The translations under genes were made by a program, and so were the position numbers. From Verrucomicrobiia bacterium (GTDB lineage Bacteria; Verrucomicrobiota; Verrucomicrobiia; Opitutales; Cerasicoccaceae): 64,000 nucleotides of DNA. The DNA lies in the NCBI GenBank assembly GCA_030425485.1, contig JAUIAM010000005.1, positions 62,001 through 126,000 of the forward strand. The letters are read 5' to 3'. Each line of letters begins with the position of its first letter. Position 1 is the stretch's first letter. Shown in pieces: positions 26,146-35,731 of this stretch. Under the pieces are notes generated by a model, which saw nothing but the letters and a program-made list of their open reading frames with translations, ran no database searches and was not told the DNA's origin.

Positions 26146-28374
26146 TTATGCCGTCGAGGAGGGCTTGTCTGGCTTGTTAGGGCCCGACTTCATGTCCTGC
26201 GGGGAAAGCTTTTTGAGGTCCATTTCCTTGAGCAAGTCCCTCTCCAGCTTGTCCTGATTTTGCTTCTTCTCCTCTTCCCGCTCACGGTTACCCGCCTTGG
26301 GGGCGTAGGAGCGGTATGAGTAGTAGTCGTAGTACTTGTAGTAGTAGTGGTTCGGCTCGCGGTTATCCACGAAGTTCAGGACGAAACCACGCACCTTGGT
26401 GCCACGCAGTTCGAGCGCATCAACCGACGACTTGATCTGTCGCGTACGCGTGTAGGTGGAACGCACCATGAAGATGACCGCATCGGCCTTGGTGGCGAGC
26501 GAGGGGGTGTCGTCCGTGGCCAGCACCGGCGGGCAGTCAAAGATGATGTAGTCGTAACGCTGCTTGAACTGGGCAACAATCTGGTCGAAGCGGCTGCTCA
26601 TGAGCAACTCACCCGGGCGGTCCGGGTACTCCCCGGTTGCCAGCAGGTCGAGCCCTTCGTAAGAGGTGGACTGGATAAGGGGTTCGGCCTCCAGGCTCTC
26701 GTCCATGAGCAGCTCGGACAGGCCGATCTCGGCACTGAGGCCAAAGGCACGGTGCGCCTTACCACGGCGGAGGTCACAGTCGATGAGCAGCGTGCGTGAC
26801 GAGGCAAATGCCAACGTAATGGCGAGGTTGGCCGACAAGGTGGACTTCCCCTCCGCCGGAATGGAGCTCGTGACCAGAATGGTCTGCGGGCGCGGCCCCT
26901 GCCGGTCCATAAAGAGCAGCGAGGAGCGAATGTTTCGGCAGGACTCGGCGAACATCAGGCGGTCGTCATTAGGCTGCAAGAGCATGACTTCGCCGTTGCG
27001 CTGCTTTTGCAACGGGATGATACCGAGTACGGGTGTGTTAAAGCGCTGGGTGAGGTCCTCGACCGAGACCAGTCGGTTATCCATCATGGCAAAGATGAAC
27101 AAGAGACCAACACCGAATGCCAGGCCGACGAGACCACCGGTGCCGATCTGCTTCACCATGTTGATCGGGATAGAGGTCGCCTTGGTGGCTTGCTCGAGGA
27201 TGGTTACCGGCTCCTGATGGATGTTCTTGTTCTGGTCGAGCGACTCCATCATCTTGAGGTAAGAGTCGTGCCGGTTAGAATAGCTGTCCAGGCGGGAATT
27301 GATGCGCTCGAACTCGGCCATCATCGTGCTGTACTTGAGGGCCTTTTGCTCGGTTTCCTCGATCACGACTTCCAGATTGGCCAACTCGCCGCTGAGAATC
27401 TTCTTGCGGTTAACGACCTGATTGAGCGTTTGACGACGGATGATCTTGAGTGCGTTTTCCTGACGCTCGATCTCGCGCTGAAGCTCGATAATCTTCGGGT
27501 GCTTGGGCTTCATGTAGATGGAGAACTCCTCCAACTCGGCCCGCAGGCGATCCAGCGCGCGACGCGCCTGCCCGTATTCGCTATCGGTCATTGAAAGCAC
27601 GTTTTCGATCAGAGCCTGCTCGTCGCCCGGAGGCAGCCCTTCGTCCACAAAGCGATCCAGATCGATCTCCTCCAACAGGCGCAGCTTGGTCTTCAGTACG
27701 GACTGCTGGTCCTTGAGGGAGGCGAGTTGGGCGCCCGCGGTGTTGCCCTGCTCCTGGATAAAGATGATGTTGTTCTGCTTCTGAAACTCGAGCTTTTGCT
27801 GCTCAAGCTCATCGATCTGGCGCTGGTATTCGAGCAGGTTTTCCCGCAGGGAGTAGAAGGTGTCCTTGGCCTTGCTCTCGCGGCGGTTACGCTTGAAGTT
27901 CAGGTACTCGTCCATGACCGCGTCAAGGTAGGCGCGGGTGTAGTTGGGCTCCGTGCCCCAGGCGGTCAGGTTAAAGATATTGGCATTCTGCGACTGCGAA
28001 ACGCTCAACGTAACATGGCAGGGCTTGTACTCGGGGTTAAAGGACTGCACACGCTTGGCGGCATCGCGCTTGACCGCACTGCTGGTCATGAGCTGCACCT
28101 GCGTACCGTAGAAGTTGGCGTAAACCTCGCTGTACTGAGCCGAGGCGTTGTCTGCCAGCACGATCTGGCCGTCGACGATCATCTTGGCTCGGGACTCGAA
28201 GATTTCCTGGCGGTTGATCTGCTTGTACGCCTGAAAGGCAATCCCACCGGCGATGGTGATCAGAAAAATCCACCACATGCGCTGGAACACAATGCGCCCC
28301 TTGAAAAACCAGGAGTGCATCATCTCTGACCAGTCAAAATCGCCCTCGGTCTCTTTTGTGCCAAACTCTGCCAT
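26146..28374 (-). CDS. Polysaccharide co-polymerase / bacterial tyrosine kinase (Wzc-like)
   Basis: This 742-residue inner-membrane protein has a Wzz-type N-terminal domain with a first span at about 33-50, a long coiled-coil periplasmic region (about 170-400), a second span (VKQIGTGGLVGLAFGVGLLF), and a cytoplasmic BY-kinase. Walker A is SIPAEGKSTLSANLA, Walker A' is LLIDCDLRRG and Walker B is YIIFDCPPVL. A tyrosine cluster (HYYYKYYDYYSYRSY) near the end is the autophosphorylation tail, followed unusually by about 45 charged residues. It controls chain length and export together with the Wza-like gene upstream. Confidence 0.92.
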   Translation of the reverse strand: MAEFGTKETEGDFDWSEMMHSWFFKGRIVFQRMWWIFLITIAGGIAFQAYKQINRQEIFESRAKMIVDGQIVLADNASAQYSEVYANFYGTQVQLMTSSAVKRDAAKRVQSFNPEYKPCHVTLSVSQSQNANIFNLTAWGTEPNYTRAYLDAVMDEYLNFKRNRRESKAKDTFYSLRENLLEYQRQIDELEQQKLEFQKQNNIIFIQEQGNTAGAQLASLKDQQSVLKTKLRLLEEIDLDRFVDEGLPPGDEQALIENVLSMTDSEYGQARRALDRLRAELEEFSIYMKPKHPKIIELQREIERQENALKIIRRQTLNQVVNRKKILSGELANLEVVIEETEQKALKYSTMMAEFERINSRLDSYSNRHDSYLKMMESLDQNKNIHQEPVTILEQATKATSIPINMVKQIGTGGLVGLAFGVGLLFIFAMMDNRLVSVEDLTQRFNTPVLGIIPLQKQRNGEVMLLQPNDDRLMFAESCRNIRSSLLFMDRQGPRPQTILVTSSIPAEGKSTLSANLAITLAFASSRTLLIDCDLRRGKAHRAFGLSAEIGLSELLMDESLEAEPLIQSTSYEGLDLLATGEYPDRPGELLMSSRFDQIVAQFKQRYDYIIFDCPPVLATDDTPSLATKADAVIFMVRSTYTRTRQIKSSVDALELRGTKVRGFVLNFVDNREPNHYYYKYYDYYSYRSYAPKAGNREREEEKKQNQDKLERDLLKEMDLKKLSPQDMKSGPNKPDKPSSTA

Positions 28375-28412
28375 GATATTACCTTATCAAAAAATCCTTG
28401 CTGCGCGATACC

Positions 28413-29324
28413 TTAGAATTGAATCCAGTTTTCGGAAACGATGATGCGGTCATCGGGCTGGAGCAGCAGGTCGTCGTCGCGCAGGCCTTCCTCCAAGATG
28501 TTGCCCACGGCGATTTCAAACTCCTTGCGCACGCCATTCTCGTCATAGCGGATGACTTTGACGCCGTTCTTGGCCGCAAACTCGTTGAAGCCACCCGCCT
28601 TCAGAATAGCCTCGCTCAAGGTGATCTGTGTGCCCATGGGCAACGGATAGATACCGGGACCGCGGACGGCACCCGTTACGGTGTACTCGCCGCTGGAATC
28701 ACCGGCCTGGGCGATAAAAATAAAGTCGTCGGGCTGGATGACGAGGTCGTCCTCAAGCTGTCCGGTTTCCAGGATACGGGCCACGTTGACCTCGGTCTTG
28801 ATCTCCTTCTGCCCCGGGCCGCCACGGCGGATCAGGGTCACGCGGGTCGGGTCCGCATTTTGGGTAAAACCACCGGCACGGAGGATAGCCTTGCTCACGG
28901 TGAGCACCTCACCCGGAGGGATCGTCAGGGTGCCCTGACGCACGACTTGGCCAAGGAGGAATATCTGACCACGGTTGCTCATATCCTTGTATTCGGAGAC
29001 GTGGACGGTGGCTTGATAGTAGTAATCCACCTCCAGCTTGTCGCTGACGCGCTCGGCCAGCTTGCGCGCGGTCAAGCCCGCGGCATCGACCTTGCCCGCC
29101 AGCGGCACGTCAATCCTGCCCCCTTCATCCACCATGACGACGATGGCCGGGGTGCGGTCTTCTGCGACCATATACGCGAGCTTATCCCCCACCTGAATGA
29201 CTTCGGTGTCGTCGAGCAAGGACATGCTGTCGACGCTTTCTTCCACATCAAATGGCGCCAGCCCGGTCATACCGACCAGGGCCTGAACAGTCATGAGGAA
29301 AAGGATAAATAGGGTGCGGGTCAT
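28413..29324 (-). CDS. Polysaccharide export protein with SLBB domains (Wza-like)
   Basis: The 303-residue exported protein has a short signal peptide (MTRTLFILFLMTVQALVGM), a Poly_export domain at about 40-110 (DKLAYMV, then DVPLAGKVDAAGLTARKLAE) and two SLBB domains at about 118-205 and 212-295, each with the GxVxxPGxYxL-type pattern. It should form the periplasmic or outer-membrane exit for exopolysaccharide. Unlike E. coli Wza there is no lipobox cysteine, so the outer-membrane portion may be provided by the upstream beta-barrel. The Wzc-like gene follows after 38 bases. Confidence 0.9.
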   Translation of the reverse strand: MTRTLFILFLMTVQALVGMTGLAPFDVEESVDSMSLLDDTEVIQVGDKLAYMVAEDRTPAIVVMVDEGGRIDVPLAGKVDAAGLTARKLAERVSDKLEVDYYYQATVHVSEYKDMSNRGQIFLLGQVVRQGTLTIPPGEVLTVSKAILRAGGFTQNADPTRVTLIRRGGPGQKEIKTEVNVARILETGQLEDDLVIQPDDFIFIAQAGDSSGEYTVTGAVRGPGIYPLPMGTQITLSEAILKAGGFNEFAAKNGVKVIRYDENGVRKEFEIAVGNILEEGLRDDDLLLQPDDRIIVSENWIQF

Positions 29325-29396
29325 GGGTTGAATGTATGCTAAGACCCTTAAAACTCGGGTGCTACAGTAAAAAATTAAGTGTTTTTACCTTATTTT

Positions 29397-30617
29397 TTAA
29401 AAATCGTATCGGAAATCGAGGATGACCTGATTGCGCGTAAACGTACGCTCCTGCAGGTTGGAGTTACGGTGCGTCCAGGCGTAGGCGATGTTTGTGCTTA
29501 GGCGGCGGGACAGGCGGTAGTCGAAGCCAAACAAAAAGCGGAAGGCATCGAAACGCTCGGGGTCCGGGCCTCCCGAGTCAAAGCCATGCTCATAGGTAAA
29601 GGAGAAGTTGGGCACGAAACGGCGCGAAAGCTGGTAGGAGGCGGCATAGCCAATGGACTCAATCGTGGTGGCATTACTCAGGTAACCTGCCGAGATAACA
29701 CGCGAGTAGTTCAGCGAATGCTGGTAGCGGTTGCTCAGGCGGTGCGTGATCGAAACATTGGCCTGGATGCCGTTGGGATTTGAGAAGTCCCCAATCGTAC
29801 CGGTCTGCTCCACAGCATACCAGGTGTAGTTCATACTTGCCTGCACATTAACCAGCGTAGAAACCTGCCAGACCATCATCGGCCCGAGGAAGTAGGTCAT
29901 GCGGTTGTTGTTCAGGTTTTCCGCGTACTCGGTCCAGGAGAAGCCTCCGGTCAGCCCCAGCGTGAGCTGCGGCGAGATGAGCATGCGCGGGCCACCGGAA
30001 AAGGTGTAGCTGGTCCGTTGGGTAAAGGCAAAGTCCTGCTGGGTCGGTAAAATGTCTAACCGTGAGAACGAACCAAAGAGGACGACATCGTTAAAATCCG
30101 CCTCGACATTGATCCCGGCGATGTTGGTAAAGCGTCCGTAACGGTCGGTATTGGGCACGAGGTTGCCCGCAGCGTCGAGCCGGAGGGCGTCGGTGGCGTC
30201 AATTTCGTAGCTGATGCGGTCGAAGACCTCAATTTCGACGTTCTCGATGAAAAAGGTGAAGGCCAGCTTCGTGTCCGGAGAAATGTTTACGAAGTTGTTA
30301 ATCGAGCTCATTTCCGGGTGGTTAATGTACCACTCGTAGTAAAGACCGAGGTTAATGCTGACCGCGTTGTAGTCCGAAATACGGTAGCGGGTCCCGATCG
30401 ACACCCCGGGACTGATGATGAAGTCCGAGAGCGCATTGGTGGTCGAGCCGTTGATGTTATCATTGTACTCAAACCCCAGATGCGCAGCGACATCGAAGTA
30501 CACCGGTCCGGCCCGCAAATTCTCTCCCTGAGCCCTCGCAACCGAAGGCAACAGGCAGGCCAGCAGGGTGAAAAAGGCACCAAAAAGACCCGTCACGCGC
30601 ATTCGCGTGGCATTCAT
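29397..30617 (-). CDS. Outer-membrane beta-barrel protein of the exopolysaccharide operon
   Basis: This protein of about 406 residues has a signal peptide (LFGAFFTLLACLLPSVARAQ) and a body of alternating aromatic and polar beta strands that ends in Phe (FRYDF), the usual outer-membrane barrel terminus. It resembles the BBP2-type barrels seen with SLBB export genes. Several starts are possible (30659, 30617, 30602); I took MNATRMRV because a normal-length signal peptide follows. As first gene of the operon it may form the secretion pore with the lipobox-less SLBB protein. Confidence 0.75.
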   Translation of the reverse strand: MNATRMRVTGLFGAFFTLLACLLPSVARAQGENLRAGPVYFDVAAHLGFEYNDNINGSTTNALSDFIISPGVSIGTRYRISDYNAVSINLGLYYEWYINHPEMSSINNFVNISPDTKLAFTFFIENVEIEVFDRISYEIDATDALRLDAAGNLVPNTDRYGRFTNIAGINVEADFNDVVLFGSFSRLDILPTQQDFAFTQRTSYTFSGGPRMLISPQLTLGLTGGFSWTEYAENLNNNRMTYFLGPMMVWQVSTLVNVQASMNYTWYAVEQTGTIGDFSNPNGIQANVSITHRLSNRYQHSLNYSRVISAGYLSNATTIESIGYAASYQLSRRFVPNFSFTYEHGFDSGGPDPERFDAFRFLFGFDYRLSRRLSTNIAYAWTHRNSNLQERTFTRNQVILDFRYDF

Positions 30618-30796
30618 GGGGAATAAAGCTACCCGCCCGGGTATCTTGGCAAAAGCCATAAGGGATTCAGTGTGTATCGTTTGCAATTAGGTCAAACCAC
30701 TGTTGCCAGTGATTTACACTATTTCGGTACATAGGGAATTATCTTAATTGTTTTGCTAAAATGACGAGTAGAAACTAGTAATTAACACGACTTTCG

Positions 30797-32566
30797 ATGG
30801 ATAAGCGCTCGACAACCATCGCAGGACACAGCCTGCGCTCCCTCTGCCTTGCAGCCTTCTCGCTGGCAACACCGCTGGTTTTTGCCCAGACTCAGCCTGC
30901 AAGTCCCGATACCACCGCCCTGCCCTCACCGGAGCAACCGGCAGCCATACCGGCCACCAAGGACGCCACCGGCCCCTTCGCCGCGGGCAAGAACGCCAAG
31001 GGTGAAGACGTGGACTTTAACAACCACGGCCCCAAGGAAGAATACGAGGGTGAAACCTACGAGATGATCCAGGTGGAGGAGATCGACCACGAGGAATTCC
31101 TCGACAAGCCCATGAACCTCGCACGCTGGGTCATGGGGGCAAAACTCTACACCTATGAAACCGGTCACCTCGAAATGGCCCGGGAAAACGACCTCGAAGA
31201 AGGCAGCCCCTCCGTCCTGTTGACCAAGGACCCCGCGGCTCGCTATCCCATGTACGTCGATTCGTACAAGTTCGTTATCGATCTGGGCGACTACTGGATG
31301 ATTAACATGTTCGAGTTCATGAACTACGGTGCCCAAGGGCGCGCCCAGGTCTTTTACTCCGACGTCCTGCAGGACCCCAACTCCAGCCAGTGGAAGCCCG
31401 CTTCCCCCATCGTGCCCTTCTCGCGCGACGGCAAGATCCCCCTCTATCTCGGGCAGCTCGACACCCGCTTCGTCATGATTGTCATCGACAACATGGCCCG
31501 GGGCGAAATCGGCTCCTTCTCCGTCTACGGTGACCTGAAGATGTCCCAGATGCGCCTCGCTGGCGGCGGACTTTCCCAAAAGGAGCTCGAAGGCTTGTCC
31601 ATGAAGGAACGGGAAAAATACCGTCCCGTCCGCTACGACTGGGCCACGCTGCACAGTGGTTGCCGCATCAGCCACGTCTCCTCGGGCGATCCGCGCTACA
31701 GCAACGCCATGATCGACGATGACCCGGACACGATTCACCAGTTCAAGCAGGAGCCCGAAACGCTCATCATCATGGACTTGATGGAGGAGCGCGAGTGCAA
31801 CCGCATGTCCATGCTCTTCAGCTCCGACCCGGGCCTGTTCGAAATCTATTTCGTCCACAAGCTGCCCGACGGGATGCGGACCAAGGTCCCTACTGTCGAG
31901 GAAGAAGCCGCTGAGAATGCGGCCGAAGAAACGGCCTCCCTCGGACTGCCCCTGCCAGACAGCCGTTACCTGGCCAGCGGGAAGGGTTCGCTCGGCGAAT
32001 TCCTGGCCCTCTCGCAGTTTGCCCAGCAGAGCAAAAGCACCTCGGACGAGTTGCCCATCCACATTACCTATATGCCCCGTGAATTCTTCAAGAAGACCAA
32101 ACCGCACCTGACCTATGTCTCAGACGGCGGCCAGGTCTCCTTCCGCATCGAATTCCAGGACATTTCGGGACGCTGGGCCATCATCCGTTACCGACGTAAC
32201 TTTAACAGCCCGGAACGCCACGGCATGCTCGATACCATTCCTGATATCCGGGACGGTGCCATGCCGCTGAGAGTTTCCCCCCTGGGTATCGCACCCTCCC
32301 CGCTCACCCTGCTCGGGCAAACGGGTGCCGATGACAGCGAAACCTCCAACGGCCTGCGTGTCTCCGAAATCAGCATCTTTGGCGACATCTTCGTGGTCGG
32401 CGATACGCTTTCGCCCGTCCAGGGCGTCCAAGGCGGCGGCGGTGAAGGTGGCGGCGCTCCCGGCGGTGGTGGTGGCGGCCCGGCTCCTGCTCCCACACCT
32501 CCCGGCGGTGGCGGTGGTGGCGGCGGCGGCTACCCGCCTCGTCCCCCAGACCCCGTCAGCCAATAG
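30797..32566 (+). CDS. Large exported protein of unknown function with Gly/Pro-rich tail, divergent from the exopolysaccharide operon
   Basis: I do not recognise the family. The 589-residue protein has a signal peptide (LCLAAFSLATPLVFAQ), an Ala/Pro linker, an acidic stretch, then two beta-rich regions that look like discoidin-type folds (about 95-250 and 280-360). A third segment around HITYMPREFF precedes a long Gly-rich and Pro-rich tail (about 545-589). Such tails are often flexible or surface-associated. Divergence from the barrel gene, with about 180 bp between starts, suggests shared control and a matrix-related role, which is inference. Confidence 0.65.
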   Translation: MDKRSTTIAGHSLRSLCLAAFSLATPLVFAQTQPASPDTTALPSPEQPAAIPATKDATGPFAAGKNAKGEDVDFNNHGPKEEYEGETYEMIQVEEIDHEEFLDKPMNLARWVMGAKLYTYETGHLEMARENDLEEGSPSVLLTKDPAARYPMYVDSYKFVIDLGDYWMINMFEFMNYGAQGRAQVFYSDVLQDPNSSQWKPASPIVPFSRDGKIPLYLGQLDTRFVMIVIDNMARGEIGSFSVYGDLKMSQMRLAGGGLSQKELEGLSMKEREKYRPVRYDWATLHSGCRISHVSSGDPRYSNAMIDDDPDTIHQFKQEPETLIIMDLMEERECNRMSMLFSSDPGLFEIYFVHKLPDGMRTKVPTVEEEAAENAAEETASLGLPLPDSRYLASGKGSLGEFLALSQFAQQSKSTSDELPIHITYMPREFFKKTKPHLTYVSDGGQVSFRIEFQDISGRWAIIRYRRNFNSPERHGMLDTIPDIRDGAMPLRVSPLGIAPSPLTLLGQTGADDSETSNGLRVSEISIFGDIFVVGDTLSPVQGVQGGGGEGGGAPGGGGGGPAPAPTPPGGGGGGGGGYPPRPPDPVSQ

Positions 32567-32740
32567 GCGCAGGGCGGCGCTAAACTCAGTCTTGAGTGAC
32601 TGGATAAGAGCGTAGCCAGAGACGGCTATAAACTTTGATCACCTCGTGGGGATCTGCGGACAACCTCGTGCTTAAGCATGAGCACGGGTCGCAGCGATGT
32701 CCTGCACCGTGCATTTAGCTCGGCTGAAAAGACGCCCCCC

Positions 32741-34225
32741 CTACTCCGCTCGCGATAGCTCCAGGTATTTTTTAACCGTACGGCGGTCCAGCCCGAGCCT
32801 GCGTCCCAGCTCCTCGTAGTTCGGTATTTTGGTGTACTGGTCGGCCACGTAGCGGGCCAGAAGGGACTCCGCGGTATAACTGCCCGCATCCCAGGCATGC
32901 AGGAGACTGGCCTCTTTACCCTGCCCCGCACTCCGGCTCTCCGGCTCGTACTTTCCGTGTACGGTGATGTTGCGCACGCACTGCTCCAGCTCGCGAAAAT
33001 TACCGGGCCAGGGGTAGTCCGTCGGCAGGTGCTTGTGTATCCAGGCGCAGACTTCATCCGTCAGGCGCGGTCCCTCCTCGGGTCCGGCCAGCTTGGTGGC
33101 AATGTGCGCGACCAGCGTCTCAAGTTCGCCGGGGGATTCCCGCAGGATTTCGCGCAAAGCCGGCGTCTGCACACGGTCTGCGTTGAGCCGGAAATAGAAG
33201 TCCTCCCGGAAGCGTCCGGCAGCAATCTCTTCAACCAGATCGCGATTGGTCGCCGCCATGAGCTTGCCCTCGAAACGGCGCGGCGCGGTCTCACCGATCG
33301 GCACAAAGAGGCGCGACTGAAGCACACGCAGGAGCTTTACCTGAATCTCCGGCGCGGTCTCGCCAATCTCGTCCAGAAAGACCGTGCCGTAACGACCACA
33401 GGTTTCGAAGTAGCCGCGCCGGTCCTGCATGGCCCCGGTAAAGGCTCCCTTGCGGTGCCCGAAGAGCTCGGACTCGATCAAGGTGGGCGATAGCGCCGTG
33501 AGATTGATCGGGTAGAAAGCTTTGACGAAATCCTCGGCAAACTCCCGCCGATTTGGGTCGAAAACGATGAAGCGCGAAAGCCCGATGCCCTGCGCCACCA
33601 GTTCCTTGCCCGTGCCAGACGGCCCCGTAATCAGCGTAATCACGTCCCCCATCCTGTCTGCCAATACCCGCTGATAGCGGTTCATGTTGTGGGTAAAAAT
33701 GGACTGCCAGATGCGCTCGCGCAGGCGGTTGGCCGCCTCGGATTTTCCGATGAAATAGCGGTGGATGTGCAGGTAGGCGCGCCGCACCTGGAAGTAGACC
33801 GCAAAGAGCCAGTCGAAACCGATCCCGGCAAACTCGCCCTCCAGCCCGTCCGGCAGCCAGTGCTCCGCCTCCTCGATAAAGGTGTCGTAAAAGGCCATCC
33901 GCTGCCCGGCGTGCCCGCGAGCATGGGCTTGCTCAATCACGCGGTCGAAGTCCTCAATCAGCAGGTGAAAGAGGCGAAAGAAGACCATATCCTGGTATAG
34001 CCTGCGGTCTTCAACCGAGCCGCTGCCCTTAACGTAGGCCCCACGCACCCCGTTCAGCAACTGCTCCAACAGGGCCAACACCGCCTCCAAATCACCAGAA
34101 GCCGCACCCGCCTGCAGTTGCGCATCTAGCTCGGCCCGGCGGGCAGAAAACGGGTTCAACCAGGTCAGCTCAGCGAACAACTTCGCCTGCGCGCCATGAC
34201 TCCCAAACAACGAAGCACTTGCCAT
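32741..34225 (-). CDS. Sigma-54-dependent transcriptional activator with novel N-terminal domain
   Basis: This 494-residue AAA+ activator carries Walker A GPSGTGKE (about 204), the sigma-54 contact loop GAFTGA in HRKGAFTGAMQ (about 262), Walker B VFLDEIGE and the arginine-rich NWR-type PWPGNFRELEQC segment. It ends in a helix-turn-helix (YEELGRRLGLDRRTVKKYLE). The first 190 residues are helical and match no receiver, GAF or PAS domain that I know. No partner kinase is adjacent. A divergent 47-residue membrane peptide with a -24/-12-like promoter is the likely target. Confidence 0.88.
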   Translation of the reverse strand: MASASLFGSHGAQAKLFAELTWLNPFSARRAELDAQLQAGAASGDLEAVLALLEQLLNGVRGAYVKGSGSVEDRRLYQDMVFFRLFHLLIEDFDRVIEQAHARGHAGQRMAFYDTFIEEAEHWLPDGLEGEFAGIGFDWLFAVYFQVRRAYLHIHRYFIGKSEAANRLRERIWQSIFTHNMNRYQRVLADRMGDVITLITGPSGTGKELVAQGIGLSRFIVFDPNRREFAEDFVKAFYPINLTALSPTLIESELFGHRKGAFTGAMQDRRGYFETCGRYGTVFLDEIGETAPEIQVKLLRVLQSRLFVPIGETAPRRFEGKLMAATNRDLVEEIAAGRFREDFYFRLNADRVQTPALREILRESPGELETLVAHIATKLAGPEEGPRLTDEVCAWIHKHLPTDYPWPGNFRELEQCVRNITVHGKYEPESRSAGQGKEASLLHAWDAGSYTAESLLARYVADQYTKIPNYEELGRRLGLDRRTVKKYLELSRAE

Positions 34226-34306
34226 GCATTAGATGCATAGACGATGGACATTTTTTGTCAACCAAAGACACCATCGTTCGACCCCGCACGCCCTAATAAA
34301 CCCACA

Positions 34307-34364
34307 TCAAGCTGACTGACAACAGCTTGACATTTCAAGCACCCAGATTGGCACGCACGCTGTT
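34307..34364 (+). promoter_or_regulatory. Candidate activator sites and sigma-54-like promoter for the small membrane peptide
   Basis: The hexamer TCAAGC occurs at 34307-34312 and 34335-34340, with its complement at 34325-34330, giving two overlapping inverted repeats upstream of TTGGCACG (34348-34355), a perfect -24 box. The -12 region reads CTGTT, with GT where GC is expected, so the promoter match is incomplete. The start site would fall almost on the ATG. Confidence 0.4.
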
Positions 34365-34376
34365 AATGCCATCGGC

Positions 34377-34520
34377 ATGAAGCCGAAAACCTCACTCAAA
34401 TCAAACCACTCCACCCAGCAACAGGACAGCAGACTACCGCGTCGCTGGTTCCTGCTTCCGCTGGCCATCGCGCTTTTCGCTGCCTTTGTGGCCCTCCTCG
34501 ATTGGGGGCTGCATTACTAA
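34377..34520 (+). CDS. Small membrane peptide (47 residues) divergent from the sigma-54 activator
   Basis: The frame encodes a polar N-terminal half, the basic patch RLPRRW, then a single hydrophobic span (FLLPLAIALFAAFVALLDWG) and a HY tail, which is the layout of a one-pass inner-membrane microprotein. A perfect intrinsic terminator follows 30 bases later, and a sigma-54-like element and dyad repeats precede it, so the region has the parts of an independent transcription unit. No homology is known to me. A stress or envelope sensor-effector role is only inferred from the neighbouring activator. Confidence 0.5.
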   Translation: MKPKTSLKSNHSTQQQDSRLPRRWFLLPLAIALFAAFVALLDWGLHY

Positions 34521-34550
34521 GACCAACCTCCCGCCAACTGATAAACCCAA

Positions 34551-34577
34551 GGGCACCCGCTACCGGGTGCCCTTTTT
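34551..34577 (+). terminator. Intrinsic terminator after the small membrane peptide gene
   Basis: A perfect 9-bp stem GGGCACCCG/CGGGTGCCC with a CTAC loop is followed by TTTTT. It separates the small unit from mreB. The rest of the stretch up to 34698 shows no further feature that I can name. Confidence 0.9.
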
Positions 34578-34698
34578 CTCTATTCGTCTCTAAGCCTGAA
34601 CTAAGAGGACGCTGCTGACGCGTAAATAATTGGCCTTAATGCGCCTCTGGCTCGAAAATGCTTTTGACAAGTGCACGCGTTAAGGTGTTTCTATCAAC

Positions 34699-35706
34699 GT
34701 GCTAGGATTTCTATCCAACGACATCGGTATCGACCTCGGCACGGCGAATTCGCTGGTTTTTGTGCGCGACAAAGGCATTGTCCTGCGCGAGCCCAGCGTT
34801 GTTGCCGTGTATAACAACACCAAAAAAGTCCGCGCTGTCGGTCTGGAAGCGAAGCGCATGCTTGGCCGTACACCAGGCAACATCACCGCCCTGCGCCCGA
34901 TGAAGGACGGCGTCATCGCCGACTTCGAGATCACCGAGGCCATGCTGCGCCACTTCATCAAAAAGGTCGCGCACAACACAAAATTTGTCCCGCCGCGCGT
35001 GGTCGTGGCCGTTCCCTCGGGCATCACCGAGGTCGAGCGACGCGCCGTAAAGGAATCCGCTATCCATGCCGGAGCCCGCGACGTTGTCCTGCTCGAAGAG
35101 CCAATGGCCGCTGCTATCGGCGTCGGTCTCCCCATTGACGAACCCGCTGCCAACATGATCGTGGATATCGGCGGCGGTACGACCGAGGTGGCCATCATCT
35201 CACTGGCTGGGGTCGTCTTTACCCGCAGCCTCCGCGTGGGCGGAGACGAGATGGACAACGCCATCATGGCCTACATGAAGCGTGCCTACAACCTCATGGT
35301 GGGTGAGCGCACGGCGGAAGAGATCAAGATGCGCATCGGCTCGGCCTACCCGCTGGAGGAAGAGCTTACGCTGGAAGTCAAGGGCCGCGACTCCGTGGCC
35401 GGGCTCCCCAAGACCCTGCACATCACCTCGCAGGAAATCCGCGAAGCCCTGGCTGACGTGTTCAACTCGATTATCGAGGTGGTGCGTTCCGCACTGGAGC
35501 GTTGCCCGCCCGAACTTTCCGCTGACCTCGTCGACCGTGGCATCGTTATGGCCGGAGGCGGCTCCATGGTTCGCAACCTGGACAAGCTTTTGAGCGAAGC
35601 CACCGGGCTGCCGGTCATCATTGCCGAGGACCCACTCAGCGCCGTGGCCAACGGCACCGGCATGGTCTTGCAGGACCTGAGCTGGTGGATCGAAAACTCC
35701 AAGTAG
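34699..35706 (+). CDS. mreB: Rod-shape determining protein MreB
   Basis: The actin-like ATPase has 335 residues, the normal size. It shows the phosphate-1 motif [13 protein letters not shown], the connecting region, phosphate-2 [16 protein letters not shown] and the adenosine motif [16 protein letters not shown]. It forms membrane-associated filaments that steer lateral wall synthesis. The start is a GTG at the onset of homology ([13 protein letters not shown]). It leads a group with mreC, mreD and the PBP2 gene, interrupted by two unrelated-looking genes. Confidence 0.97.
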   Translation: MLGFLSNDIGIDLGTANSLVFVRDKGIVLREPSVVAVYNNTKKVRAVGLEAKRMLGRTPGNITALRPMKDGVIADFEITEAMLRHFIKKVAHNTKFVPPRVVVAVPSGITEVERRAVKESAIHAGARDVVLLEEPMAAAIGVGLPIDEPAANMIVDIGGGTTEVAIISLAGVVFTRSLRVGGDEMDNAIMAYMKRAYNLMVGERTAEEIKMRIGSAYPLEEELTLEVKGRDSVAGLPKTLHITSQEIREALADVFNSIIEVVRSALERCPPELSADLVDRGIVMAGGGSMVRNLDKLLSEATGLPVIIAEDPLSAVANGTGMVLQDLSWWIENSK

Positions 35707-35731
35707 GGACGGAACGTCTCGCGTAGTCAGC

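Noticed and set aside
34348-34364. Confident sigma-54 promoter call for the small peptide
   Set aside because: The -24 box is perfect but the -12 box has GT for GC and the start site would make the transcript leaderless, so it stays a candidate with low confidence.
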